The notes beneath the pieces were generated by a model. It was not told the origin of the DNA. It ran no database searches and saw nothing but the letters and a program-made list of their open reading frames with translations. Positions 29,335 to 36,737 of a stretch of 36,883 bases of DNA are shown in pieces. The stretch is from Candidatus Blautia faecipullorum (lineage in GTDB: Bacteria > Bacillota > Clostridia > Lachnospirales > Lachnospiraceae): positions 1 through 36,883 of the forward strand of contig DXEG01000049.1 of assembly GCA_019115125.1 (NCBI GenBank), given 5' to 3'. Each line of letters begins with the position of its first letter. Positions within the stretch are counted from its first letter, which is position 1. A program made the translations under genes and the position numbers.

Positions 29335-30789
29335 TCACTCTTCCCCCTTTGCTCCCGTATCTCTTGTCTTTCCAAGTACTATGGGCGAATTCCCCCCTGC
29401 TTTTGTAATCTCTTCCATGGGAATATCCAGCTCTGACGCAAGGATCTCCATCACCCTGGGGGAGCAGAAACCAGACTGGCAGCGCCCCATTCCGGCTCTT
29501 GTCCTGCGCTTGATCCCGTCCAGGGATCTGGCTCCCAGAGGTCTGCGGACAGCGTCCAGGATCTCTCCTTCTGTAATTTTCTCGCACCGGCAGACAATGT
29601 TTCCATAAGCGGGAGCTTTCCGTATCAGCTCCGCACGTTCCTCCCGGCTTAATGTCTCCGGATCCAGGATTCCTTTTCTGGAGGATATAAACTCTTTCTT
29701 TTTCTGCAAGTCATATTTTTTCCGGACCAGCTCCGTCACCAGCTCACCTATGGCAGGCGCGCTTGTAAGACCGGGAGATTCAATTCCCGCGCAGTCGATG
29801 AAGCCTTCCGCGTCCCGGGGCTCTCCGATCACAAAATCATCTCCGTCCTCATGGGCCCGGAGACCGGCAAACGAGGTAATGATCTGCCGGAAAGGAAGCT
29901 CCCGGACGCTTTTGCCCGCCTTTTCCAGAACCTCCCGGAGTCCCTCCGCCGTGGTATTGTTTCCTTCCCGGTCGTCTATATCCGCCGCCGTGGGCCCCAG
30001 CAGAAGGTTTCCATGAACAGTAGGCGCCACCAGCACGCCCTTTCCGTATTTTCCGGGAAGTGTAAAAACAGTTTTCGACACATGCTTCCCGGCGCTTTTG
30101 TCCAGCAGACAGTATTCTCCCTTCCTGGCCGTAATATGAATGGGATGACTGCTGACCATATTGTGGAAGCGGTCCGCGTAAACACCTGCCGCATTGATCA
30201 CGCATCTGGAGCGGAAGACGCCTTTATCTGTGCGAAGCTCCCATTCCCCTCCGTCCTTCGTGATATCCTTTACCTCCGTGTCAAACCGAAATTCCACGCC
30301 GTTTGCCGCCGCATTTTCCGCCAGGGCGATATTCAGTCCGAAGGGGCAGACGATCCCGGCCCCGGGAGCATACAGCGCCCCGCAGATCTCAGGCGAAAGG
30401 TTCGGCTCCATCTCCAGCGCCTCCTCCCGGTCAAGAAGCCGCAGTCCCTTCACATGATTCGCAAGGCCTTTTTCATAAAGCCGCTGCAGATCAGATAATC
30501 TGGCTTCCTCAAAGCAAAGCACCAGGGAGCCGTTTCTCTCAAAGGGAAAATCAAGCTCCCGGGAAAGCTCCTCCATAAGCTCGTTTCCTCTCACATTCAG
30601 CCGCGCTTTCAGGGAACCCTCCTCCGCGTCGTATCCGGCATGGACGATTCCGCTGTTGGCCTTTGAAGTGCCGCAGCAGACGTCCTCCTCCTTTTCCAGC
30701 ACACAGATCTCCGCCTGGTACCTCGACAGCTCTCTGGCGCAGGCGGAGCCGGATACTCCCGCTCCGATAATAATTACGTCATAAATCAT
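29335..30789 (-). CDS. glpA: GlpA-like FAD-dependent glycerol-3-phosphate dehydrogenase with BFD-like domain
   Basis: A 484-residue FAD oxidoreductase. The N-terminal DAO fold has IIIGAGVSGSACAREL (dinucleotide motif at 9-15), SGIVHAGY and the later LVAPTVHGNLLLGPTA. The C-terminal 60-70 residues are a BFD-like [2Fe-2S] domain with CRCEKITEGEI and GRCQSGFC. This layout is that of GlpA-type anaerobic sn-glycerol-3-phosphate dehydrogenases, which oxidise glycerol-3-phosphate to dihydroxyacetone phosphate; related L-2-hydroxyglutarate oxidases share the first domain. The ribosome binding site is AAGGAAAGGAAG. Upstream lies a strong terminator and then glpP, so expression is probably controlled by antitermination. 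Confidence 0.88.
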   Translation of the reverse strand: MIYDVIIIGAGVSGSACARELSRYQAEICVLEKEEDVCCGTSKANSGIVHAGYDAEEGSLKARLNVRGNELMEELSRELDFPFERNGSLVLCFEEARLSDLQRLYEKGLANHVKGLRLLDREEALEMEPNLSPEICGALYAPGAGIVCPFGLNIALAENAAANGVEFRFDTEVKDITKDGGEWELRTDKGVFRSRCVINAAGVYADRFHNMVSSHPIHITARKGEYCLLDKSAGKHVSKTVFTLPGKYGKGVLVAPTVHGNLLLGPTAADIDDREGNNTTAEGLREVLEKAGKSVRELPFRQIITSFAGLRAHEDGDDFVIGEPRDAEGFIDCAGIESPGLTSAPAIGELVTELVRKKYDLQKKKEFISSRKGILDPETLSREERAELIRKAPAYGNIVCRCEKITEGEILDAVRRPLGARSLDGIKRRTRAGMGRCQSGFCSPRVMEILASELDIPMEEITKAGGNSPIVLGKTRDTGAKGEE

Positions 30790-30827
30790 TGCGCTCTTCC
30801 TTTCCTTATATGATTTTTCAGTTTTTA

Positions 30828-30884
30828 TATCATAGGAAAATCAATATTTTCGCACATTTATACAGCAAAGCGTCTCCTATGATA
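30828..30884. repeat. Inverted repeat in the glp leader, TATCATAGGA / TCCTATGATA
   Basis: Perfect ten-base arms at 30828-30837 and 30875-30884 lie between the leader terminator and the glpA-like start. In RNA they would bring together the two ends of a stretch of about 57 bases just upstream of the ribosome binding site. The function is unknown. Confidence 0.6.
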
Positions 30885-30936
30885 CAAAAAAAGCCCGGCA
30901 AATAAACGCATATCCTTATGCGCTATCTGTCAGGCT
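30885..30936 (-). terminator. Intrinsic terminator/attenuator between glpP and the glpA-like gene, likely GlpP target
   Basis: On the minus strand a long hairpin (AGCC...GCGCATA / TATGCG...GGGCT, with some G-U pairs) is followed by seven T. It lies about 100 bases before the glpA-like start. In Bacillus the GlpP protein with glycerol-3-phosphate prevents termination in such leaders. GlpP is encoded just upstream here. Confidence 0.8.
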
Positions 30937-30987
30937 CTCTTTTCTCATGCCACTCTGTATTGATCTGTTTTCTGCTCCGCAGTTCTT

Positions 30988-31032
30988 ACCCTCTCTGCAC
31001 AAGAGGCGTGTATGCCCTTGTAAAGAGAGGGT
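30988..31032 (-). other. Stem-loop in the glpP-glpA interval
   Basis: A nine-base perfect stem, ACCCTCTCT/AGAGAGGGT, with an inner stem, ACAAG/CTTGT, lies 31 bases after the glpP stop. No T run follows, so it is more likely an RNA-processing or antitermination element than a terminator. Confidence 0.55.
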
Positions 31033-31062
31033 ACCCTCACTGTACAGAGACGTAAATTTCCG

Positions 31063-31632
31063 TCAGAGTCTCCACACCTGATGGTTCGTAGAGGAAATCG
31101 CGGCCGCGCCTGCGGAAAGGGCGTTCAGCACCGCTTCTCTGTCTGAGATCAGCCCGCCTGCGATCACCGGAACCTTCAGCTCCCTGCACAGACTTTTGAT
31201 GATCCCGGGCATCACTCCCGGAAGCACTTCAATAAAATCAGGTCTCACCACGGACTGCTGCTGAAGAATATTCTCATAAGCCATGGAATCCAGAAGAAAA
31301 TATCGGAGAACCGTATACAGAGAAAGCTCTCTTCCCCTTTTCACGAGGGATGGTTTCGTGGTGATGATCCCGTCCGCGTCCGTATTCTGCCGGATAAAAT
31401 CCACCGCCACCTCTCTGGTGCTCAATCCGCCGATCAGATCCACATGCACCATAGCAAGCTTCCCCGCAGCTTTGATCCTGCGGACGATCCCGCCAATGGA
31501 ACAGATATCCCCGAACAAAATAAAAACGATCCGGATATCCTCAAGACTGCAGCACTGCTCCAGGCCGTCCATATTTTTTACCGCGGCGATCACCGGATTC
31601 TCCTCCACCGCATCCATAAATCTCTGATTCAT
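31063..31632 (-). CDS. glpP: GlpP glycerol-3-phosphate-responsive antiterminator
   Basis: A 189-residue regulator of the GlpP family, an RNA-binding antiterminator that lets RNA polymerase pass leader terminators when glycerol-3-phosphate is present. Conserved parts are NPVIAAVKNMDGLEQC, the segment VFILFGDICSIGGIV, VHVDLIGGLSTREVAVDFI, DGIITTKPSLVKRGRE and the phosphate-binding C-terminal region IEVLPGVMPGIIK with PVIAGGLIS, as in TIM-barrel phosphate binders. Its length is usual. It has its own promoter and a GGGAGA site and is followed by the terminator expected to be its target. Cytosolic. Confidence 0.93.
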   Translation of the reverse strand: MNQRFMDAVEENPVIAAVKNMDGLEQCCSLEDIRIVFILFGDICSIGGIVRRIKAAGKLAMVHVDLIGGLSTREVAVDFIRQNTDADGIITTKPSLVKRGRELSLYTVLRYFLLDSMAYENILQQQSVVRPDFIEVLPGVMPGIIKSLCRELKVPVIAGGLISDREAVLNALSAGAAAISSTNHQVWRL

Positions 31633-31658
31633 ACTGTGTTCTCCCGCTTCCAGATGTT

Positions 31659-31688
31659 ATTATAGCATACTCACGGCGGCGATTGCAA
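31659..31688 (-). promoter_or_regulatory. Promoter of glpP
   Basis: On the minus strand TTGCAA (plus 31683-31688) and TATAAT (plus 31659-31664) are 18 bases apart, with an extended TG before the -10 element. Confidence 0.65.
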
Positions 31689-31692
31689 GAAA

Positions 31693-32598
31693 TCATCTCC
31701 CCGCCTGGTCGTAGGTTTCCAGGAAATGATGCTTTACACCGTCCTTTTTGTACGCGATCACCGTATTCAGATTCACGTTTTCCACACTCTTAAAAATATT
31801 GAACTCGATCACCGGGTCCCTGGACGCAAGCTGGCGTATCAGTTCTTTCACCTCCGCGCGCTTGGACCCCTTGTCCTCCTCCGGGGCAGCGGCGACCCGC
31901 TCCGTAAAGCGGCAGGCGCAGCGGATAAAGTGAAGCTGGTTATAATCCGCCCAGTGTATGATATCTTCCTCCCTTATCAGATACATGGGACGGATCAGCT
32001 CCATCCCCTCAAAGTTCGTGCTGTGGAGCTTGGGCATCATCGTCTGAACCTGGGCTCCGTATAACATTCCCATCAGGATTGTTTCGATAACATCGTCATA
32101 ATGATGTCCCAGGGCGATCTTATTGCAGCCCAGCTCCTTCGCCTTACTGTAGAGATGGCCCCTTCTCATCCTTGCGCAGAGGTAACAGGGCGAGCTTTCC
32201 TCGGAAGCCACGATATTAAAAATATCCGATTCGAATACCGTTATGGGAATATTCAAAAGCTTCGCGTTTTCCAGAATAAGCCGGTAGTTGCGTTCGTTAT
32301 ATCCCGGATTCATCACCAGGAATACAACCTCAAAATTCTTCTTTCCATGGCGGGCCAGCTCCTGGAAAAGCTTCGCCATAAGCATGGAATCCTTTCCTCC
32401 TGAAATACAGACGGCGATCCTGTCCCCATCCTTTACCAGCTCATAATCGTTCAGGGCCTTTGTAAAACGTCTCCAGACTGTTTTACGGAATTTCTTGATG
32501 ATACTCCGCTCAATCTCCCGGACACGCTTCTCCTCCTGCGTTTCTCCGGGGCCCTCCAAATTCTTTCCTTTTATATTATCCGCGTCTGTCTGATTCAT
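31693..32598 (-). CDS. ttcA: TtcA-family PP-loop ATPase (tRNA thiolation type)
   Basis: A 301-residue adenylating enzyme of the TtcA/TtuA group, which thiolates specific tRNA bases. The PP-loop SGGKDS is at 66-71 (IAVCISGGKDSMLM). A CxxC pair follows in SPCYLCARMRRGHLY, with a further cysteine in FIRCACRF; these cysteines bind the [4Fe-4S] cluster in TtcA. The segment NKIALGHHYDDVIET is the family hallmark. The target base is cytidine-32 in E. coli TtcA; Gram-positive homologues are less well known, so the exact target is open. A GGAGATAAAGACAG start region precedes the ATG at 32598. It is followed 60 bases later by the glpP promoter. Confidence 0.87.
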   Translation of the reverse strand: MNQTDADNIKGKNLEGPGETQEEKRVREIERSIIKKFRKTVWRRFTKALNDYELVKDGDRIAVCISGGKDSMLMAKLFQELARHGKKNFEVVFLVMNPGYNERNYRLILENAKLLNIPITVFESDIFNIVASEESSPCYLCARMRRGHLYSKAKELGCNKIALGHHYDDVIETILMGMLYGAQVQTMMPKLHSTNFEGMELIRPMYLIREEDIIHWADYNQLHFIRCACRFTERVAAAPEEDKGSKRAEVKELIRQLASRDPVIEFNIFKSVENVNLNTVIAYKKDGVKHHFLETYDQAGR

Positions 32599-32719
32599 CT
32601 GTCTTTATCTCCGTCCGTTTGTCTTTTATCATCCTGTCCGCCTCATATGCGGGCAGCCGTAAATATTCCTCCCTGAAAGAAAGCATTTTCTTTCTGACAA
32701 AGGAGGACTGTTTTTTACT

Positions 32720-33652
32720 TTATTCTGTAAACAGCGGCGTGGAATAATACCTGTCCCCGGAATCCGGAAGAAGAACTACAATATTCTTTCCCTGGTTCTC
32801 CGGGCGTTTCGCAAGCTCGATAGCCGCATGAAGAGCCGCTCCTGAGGAAATTCCCACAAGCACGCCCTCTCTTTTGGCCAGCAGCCCGGCGGCCCGGAAG
32901 GATTCCCCGCTTCCAACCTTCATCACTTCATCAATGATCTCTGTATTCAGAACCTCCGGCACAAATCCGGCCCCAATCCCCTGAATTGCATGAGGGCCTG
33001 CTTTTCCCCCTGACAAAACAGGAGAATCCTCCGGTTCTACCGCCACTACCTTTATATTTTTGTTTCTGCCCTTCAGATATTCGCCGACTCCGGTGATGGT
33101 TCCGCCTGTGCCGACCCCCGCTACAAAAATATCCGTCCTGCCCTCTGTATCTCTCCAGATTTCCGGCCCGGTGGTTTCTCTGTGGGCTTTTGGATTTGCA
33201 GGATTCACAAACTGTCCCGCGATCATGCTTCCCCGGATCTCGGCGGAAAGCTCCCGGGCTTTTTCAATAGCGCCTGCCATTCCCCGTGCGCCCTCTGTCA
33301 GAACGATCTCCGCGCCATAGGCCTTCAGGATGTTTCTCCGTTCCACACTCATGGTTTCCGGCATGGTGAGGATCAGACGGTAGCCCCTGACAGCCGCGAT
33401 AGCAGCCAGCCCGATCCCTGTGTTCCCGGAGGTGGGCTCTATGATCACAGAGCCTTTTTTCAGCAGTCCCTTTTCCTCCGCATCCTCAATGATATATTTC
33501 GCCGCTCTGTCCTTGACGCTTCCCGCCGGGTTCAGATATTCCAGCTTCGCCAGAACTGTCGCTTTCAGCCCCAGCTCTTTTTCAATCTGTACAATTTCCA
33601 TAAGCGGAGTGTTCCCGATAAGCTCCGCAGCGCCTTTTACAATCCTTGTCAT
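32720..33652 (-). CDS. cysK: Cysteine synthase A (O-acetylserine sulfhydrylase)
   Basis: A 310-residue PLP enzyme that makes cysteine from O-acetylserine and sulfide. The PLP lysine, Lys47, lies in NPAGSVKDRAAKYI. The substrate loop is EPTSGNTGIGLA, and the phosphate-binding glycine loop is GVGTGGTITGVGEYLKGRN. The C-terminal GISSGAALHAA and LLPDSGDRYYST are also typical. The start is the ATG at 33652 after AAAGGCGG; the frame continues upstream but without a site. It has its own promoter. The gap to the next gene (32599-32719) contains only an imperfect inverted repeat (GAAAGAAA/TTTCTTTC flanked by CCTCC/GGAGG). Confidence 0.95.
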   Translation of the reverse strand: MTRIVKGAAELIGNTPLMEIVQIEKELGLKATVLAKLEYLNPAGSVKDRAAKYIIEDAEEKGLLKKGSVIIEPTSGNTGIGLAAIAAVRGYRLILTMPETMSVERRNILKAYGAEIVLTEGARGMAGAIEKARELSAEIRGSMIAGQFVNPANPKAHRETTGPEIWRDTEGRTDIFVAGVGTGGTITGVGEYLKGRNKNIKVVAVEPEDSPVLSGGKAGPHAIQGIGAGFVPEVLNTEIIDEVMKVGSGESFRAAGLLAKREGVLVGISSGAALHAAIELAKRPENQGKNIVVLLPDSGDRYYSTPLFTE

Positions 33653-33711
33653 TCTGTATCCGCCTTTCTGTCTGGTCGTTTCCACAAACCTACTCTATTC
33701 ATATGCTTCAT

Positions 33712-33740
33712 ATCTTAGCTTTTGCCCGGAGAAATGTCAA
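33712..33740 (-). promoter_or_regulatory. Promoter of cysK
   Basis: On the minus strand TTGACA (plus 33735-33740) and TAAGAT (plus 33712-33717) are 17 bases apart, about 50 bases upstream of cysK. Confidence 0.6.
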
Positions 33741-33779
33741 TATAACAGCAAATTTTAAAACATTTTCACATTTTTCTTA

Positions 33780-33808
33780 TTCCCTGGCAAAGAGGTTTAT
33801 AGTATAAT
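33780..33808 (+). promoter_or_regulatory. Probable promoter of the cbiK transcript
   Basis: A perfect TATAAT at 33803-33808 has only a poor -35 match (TTCCCT at 33780-33785) at 17 bases, so it may need an activator. The leader to cbiK is about 90 bases and contains the short leader ORF. No cobalamin riboswitch motif is visible. Confidence 0.5.
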
Positions 33809-33858
33809 GGAAAAACGCGGATATCATGATTTCCATAGCGGAAAGCGGAGGACCGGAT

Positions 33859-33909
33859 ATGGAAAATATCAATTGGAAATCAAATATCAAAACGGAGGAT
33901 TTTAAATGA
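33859..33909 (+). CDS. Leader peptide ORF of 16 codons, coupled to cbiK
   Basis: The ATG at 33859 follows GGAGGACCGGAT, a good ribosome binding site, and the frame encodes MENINWKSNIKTEDFK. It ends with a TGA that overlaps the cbiK ATG (ATGA). The cbiK ribosome binding site, ACGGAGG, lies within this ORF. The arrangement suggests that translation of the short ORF affects initiation at cbiK, either simple coupling or control at its codons. It could also be a chance frame; the start signal makes that less likely. Confidence 0.5.
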   Translation: MENINWKSNIKTEDFK

Positions 33910-34703
33910 ACCACACAGCAGACAAAGCCATTCTCGCAGTCAGCTTCGGAACAAGCTATGAGACTGCCAGAAAAGCAACTATTGAAAAAATTGAAAATGA
34001 CATTGCCGCTGCTTTTCCCGATTACCGTGTTTACCGGGCCTGGACAAGCAAAAAAATCCTGGCTGTCCTGAAGAAGCGGGATAATCTATATATTCCCAAT
34101 GTAATGGAAGCCATGGCGCAGATGAAGTCAGACGGGATCACCGAGGTGATCGTCCAGCCCACCCATATTCTGGACGGAATTGAAAACAATATTATGAAGG
34201 AAGAAGCGCTCTCTTTCAGAGATGATTTTCGCTCTATCTCCTTCGGAACACCTCTGATTTCCAGTCAGGAGGACGCAGACGCGGTAATCGGCGCCGTGGC
34301 TGAGGAATTTAAAAATCACCGTGACGACACAGCCCTGGTGCTGATGGGACACGGCACTTCACATAAGGCTAATTCCATATACGCACAGCTTGACAGCATG
34401 TTTAAGGCCCACGGTCATTCCAATATTTTTCTCGGCACCGTAGAGGGGAATCCCACCATTCAGGATCTTGTAAAGGAGGTCTGTTCTTACTCTCCCAGGA
34501 AGGTGGTTCTCGCACCCTTTATGATCGTAGCCGGAGATCACGCTCACAACGATATGGCAGGCGACGAGCCGGATTCATGGGCATATCAGTTCCGGCAGAA
34601 AAACTATGAGGTACAGCCGGTTTTGAAGGGTCTTGGGGAATATCCCGGCATCCGCTCTCTTTTTATCGACCATGTGAAGCAGGCCATTGCCGGCCAGGCA
34701 TAA
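33906..34703 (+). CDS. cbiK: Anaerobic sirohydrochlorin cobaltochelatase
   Basis: A 265-residue CbiK-type chelatase that inserts cobalt into sirohydrochlorin in the anaerobic cobalamin pathway. The two-lobed chelatase fold is seen in AILAVSFGTSYETARKATI at the start and ALVLMGHGTSHKANSIYAQ in the second half. The metal/substrate histidines fall at about His149 (MGHGTSH) and His212/His214 (AGDHAHNDMAGDEPDSW). No signal peptide is present, so it is cytosolic, unlike periplasmic CbiK forms. Iron or nickel chelation by relatives is possible. GGAGG precedes the ATG within the leader ORF. It complements the hem/cobA/sirC operon located 7 kb away. Confidence 0.92.
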   Translation: MNHTADKAILAVSFGTSYETARKATIEKIENDIAAAFPDYRVYRAWTSKKILAVLKKRDNLYIPNVMEAMAQMKSDGITEVIVQPTHILDGIENNIMKEEALSFRDDFRSISFGTPLISSQEDADAVIGAVAEEFKNHRDDTALVLMGHGTSHKANSIYAQLDSMFKAHGHSNIFLGTVEGNPTIQDLVKEVCSYSPRKVVLAPFMIVAGDHAHNDMAGDEPDSWAYQFRQKNYEVQPVLKGLGEYPGIRSLFIDHVKQAIAGQA

Positions 34704-34708
34704 ATTAT

Positions 34709-34749
34709 ATGATATCAGCGGCAAATAAGAATTTGGCCCTTGATATCAT
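34709..34749. repeat. Inverted repeat ATGATATCA / TGATATCAT between cbiK and the FKBP gene
   Basis: Perfect nine-base arms at 34709-34717 and 34741-34749 enclose a 23-base loop, just after the cbiK stop and before the FKBP ribosome binding site. There is no T run, so a terminator is unlikely; a regulatory site or mRNA structure is possible. Confidence 0.5.
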
Positions 34750-34781
34750 CATTATATAAACCAAGCAAAGGAGACGTCTTC

Positions 34782-35309
34782 ATGAAAAAAGAAAACCGAA
34801 AAATGGCGCAGGAGCGCCGCGCAGCAGAAAGAAGGCGTATGGAAAAGAAAAAGAAACGGAACAGGATCCTTGCGGTCGCTGTTCCCATTGCTGTAATTCT
34901 TCTTTTGATCGCCGTACTGATCGCGGACAGCGTCCGGCGTTCCAATTCCGGAAATGACAATGAAACAGCCGGAAGCACTTCTTCAGAAGCCGCGGCAGTC
35001 ACCCCCACGGAGGCTCCCTCTCTTGAGACAGACGCTTCTCTCACTGTAGAAAACGGGGATACTGTTAATATTGACTATGTGGGAAGTGTCGACGGCACAG
35101 AATTTGACGGCGGAAGCACCGACGGCATGGGAACTACTCTTGTTATCGGCTCCGGCAGCTACATTGACGATTTTGAGGAACAGCTGATCGGTTCACATCC
35201 CGGAAATGAAGTAGAAGTAACCGTAACCTTTCCCGAGGATTACGGCGTGGACGATCTGAACGGCAGGGAAGCTGTGTTTGACGTAACCGTAAACGGGATT
35301 TATAAGTAA
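34782..35309 (+). CDS. Membrane-anchored FKBP-type peptidyl-prolyl isomerase-like protein
   Basis: A 175-residue protein with a strongly basic cytosolic start (ERRAAERRRMEKKKKRNR), one membrane helix at about 29-49 (ILAVAVPIAVILLLIAVLI), an extracellular Ser/Thr/Glu-rich linker (about 52-86) and an FKBP fold at about 88-175: VENGDTVNIDYVGSVDGTEFDGG, GSGSYIDDFEEQLIGSHPG and VTFPEDYGVDDLNG. It lacks the hydrophobic flap residues of some FKBPs and resembles the trigger-factor PPIase domain. The likely role is folding of secreted proteins outside the membrane. The start is the ATG at 34782 after AAAGGAGA; the upstream frame has no site. The gene ends at a strong bidirectional terminator. Confidence 0.85.
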   Translation: MKKENRKMAQERRAAERRRMEKKKKRNRILAVAVPIAVILLLIAVLIADSVRRSNSGNDNETAGSTSSEAAAVTPTEAPSLETDASLTVENGDTVNIDYVGSVDGTEFDGGSTDGMGTTLVIGSGSYIDDFEEQLIGSHPGNEVEVTVTFPEDYGVDDLNGREAVFDVTVNGIYK

Positions 35310-35314
35310 AACAG

Positions 35315-35351
35315 AGATAAAAAGCGCCTGCTCCCGCAGACGCTTTTTATC
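35315..35351. terminator. Bidirectional terminator between the FKBP and MFS genes
   Basis: A stem, GATAAAAAGCG-CTGC/GCAG-CGCTTTTTATC, with a four-base loop and A/T runs on both sides ends the convergent FKBP (plus) and MFS (minus) genes. Confidence 0.88.
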
Positions 35352-35365
35352 CTTTCCCGTTCCTC

Positions 35366-36559
35366 TCAGGACTTCACTCTCTTGCTGAGAGCCATTCCCA
35401 CCAGGAGCAGTACCGGGAAGGCGATCGCTGCCAGAATTCCTGCCTTAAGATTATTTCCAAAATGGCTGGATACAAAGCCCGCCAGAGTAGGGCCGGAGGA
35501 ACAGCCAAGATCCCCCGCCAGGGCAAAAAAGGCGAACATAGCGGTTCCGCCCCCTTTGATCGCCGCCGCTGCCTTGCTGAAGGTTCCCGGCCAGAGAATT
35601 CCTACAGAAAAACCGCAGACAGCGCAGCCCGCCAGACTCAGGACCGGAAGGGGCGCAAAGCAGATGCAAAGGTAGGAGATCACGCACAAAACAGCGCTTC
35701 CGCTCATAAAAGTGTCCAGGTTTATTTTGTCTCCGTATTTGCCGTAAAACAGTCTGGACAGTCCCATCATAAAGGCGAAGGACATCGGGCCCGCCAGATC
35801 CCCTATGGTCTTGCTGACTCCAAGCCCCTGCTCCGCGAAGGTGGAAGCCCACTGGCTTACCGCCTGCTCGCTGGCTCCGGCGCAGACCATCAAAAGGATC
35901 ATTACCCAGAAGATCCCCTTTGACAGGAGTTCCCGGATCGTCAGCCCCTTCTCTCCCTCTTCCTGAAGAGAATAAATGGGCGCTGTAAAAAACACAATAC
36001 AGTTTACCGCCGGGATCACCGCCCACAAAACAGCCATAATTTTCCAGTTAGAGATACCGAAAACGCTGAAAAAGGCTGTGGAAAGCAAAACCACTCCCAT
36101 ATGTCCCCAGCAGTAAAAGGAATGCAAAAGGCTCATGGCTTTTTCCTTATTCGGCGTAGGGCAGGCTTCCACGATAGGGCTGATCAGAACCTCCAGAAGG
36201 CCTCCGCCCACCGCATAAATCATGACGGACACGAGAATCCCTACGAATGGATCCGAAAAAATCTCCGGCAGTATCGTCAGGGCGACCAGCCCTACCGCTG
36301 CGCAGATATGCGCGATCATAATAGAGGCCTTATAACCAATCTTGTCTACAAATCCCGCTGAACCCATATCGATCACAAGCTGAAAAACAAAATTCACTGT
36401 GATCAGCAGGGTAATCTTGGAAAGTGGGATCTGGTAACTGTCCTGAAACATGACAAAAAGCAGAGGAACAAAATTATTCACCACCGCCTGAACCACATAT
36501 CCCACAAAGCAGGCATACATGGTCCTCTGAAAACTGACTCTTCTGTGTTTACTTCTCAT
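35366..36559 (-). CDS. Major facilitator superfamily transporter
   Basis: A 397-residue integral membrane protein with about twelve hydrophobic helices in two halves. It has the MFS loop motif DKIGYKAS between helices 2 and 3 and the matching FYGKYGDKINLD in the second half. Conserved helix features include GGGLLEVLISPIVEACP and HSFYCWGHMGVV, which resemble the FucP/sugar or metabolite:H+ symporter branch. The substrate cannot be told from the sequence. A GGAGAGAGCAT site precedes the ATG. Its promoter is straddled by a 12-base palindrome (36665-36699), suggesting specific regulation. No substrate-related enzyme gene lies beside it in the window. Confidence 0.88.
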   Translation of the reverse strand: MRSKHRRVSFQRTMYACFVGYVVQAVVNNFVPLLFVMFQDSYQIPLSKITLLITVNFVFQLVIDMGSAGFVDKIGYKASIMIAHICAAVGLVALTILPEIFSDPFVGILVSVMIYAVGGGLLEVLISPIVEACPTPNKEKAMSLLHSFYCWGHMGVVLLSTAFFSVFGISNWKIMAVLWAVIPAVNCIVFFTAPIYSLQEEGEKGLTIRELLSKGIFWVMILLMVCAGASEQAVSQWASTFAEQGLGVSKTIGDLAGPMSFAFMMGLSRLFYGKYGDKINLDTFMSGSAVLCVISYLCICFAPLPVLSLAGCAVCGFSVGILWPGTFSKAAAAIKGGGTAMFAFFALAGDLGCSSGPTLAGFVSSHFGNNLKAGILAAIAFPVLLLVGMALSKRVKS

Positions 36560-36652
36560 ATGCTCTCTCCTCGTAAATCAATAACTTCTGCTGTATCCCA
36601 GCACCCGTACAGGATCTCCGGATGGACGTTCTTCCTGTATCAGTGATTAGCA

Positions 36653-36681
36653 ATTTTAGCACATAAATATAGGGATGTCCA
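36653..36681 (-). promoter_or_regulatory. Promoter of the MFS gene
   Basis: On the minus strand TGGACA (plus 36676-36681) and TAAAAT (plus 36653-36658) are 17 bases apart, with an extended TG before the -10 element. Confidence 0.6.
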
Positions 36682-36699
36682 GAGGATATCCCTATATTT
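36665..36699. promoter_or_regulatory. Palindromic operator candidate spanning the MFS promoter -35 region
   Basis: Perfect 12-base arms, AAATATAGGGAT and ATCCCTATATTT, are separated by 11 bases, and the -35 hexamer of the MFS promoter begins at the inner edge of one arm. No T run follows on either strand, so an operator is a better reading than a terminator, although it could also end the ATPase transcript. Confidence 0.55.
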
Positions 36700-36737
36700 G
36701 ATGAGTTATTTTGTTTAAAAACACGCGGCCTGAATGG

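Noticed and set aside
33741-33905. Cobalamin riboswitch upstream of cbiK
   Set aside because: No B12-box-like sequence is seen, and the leader of about 90 bases is too short for the full element.
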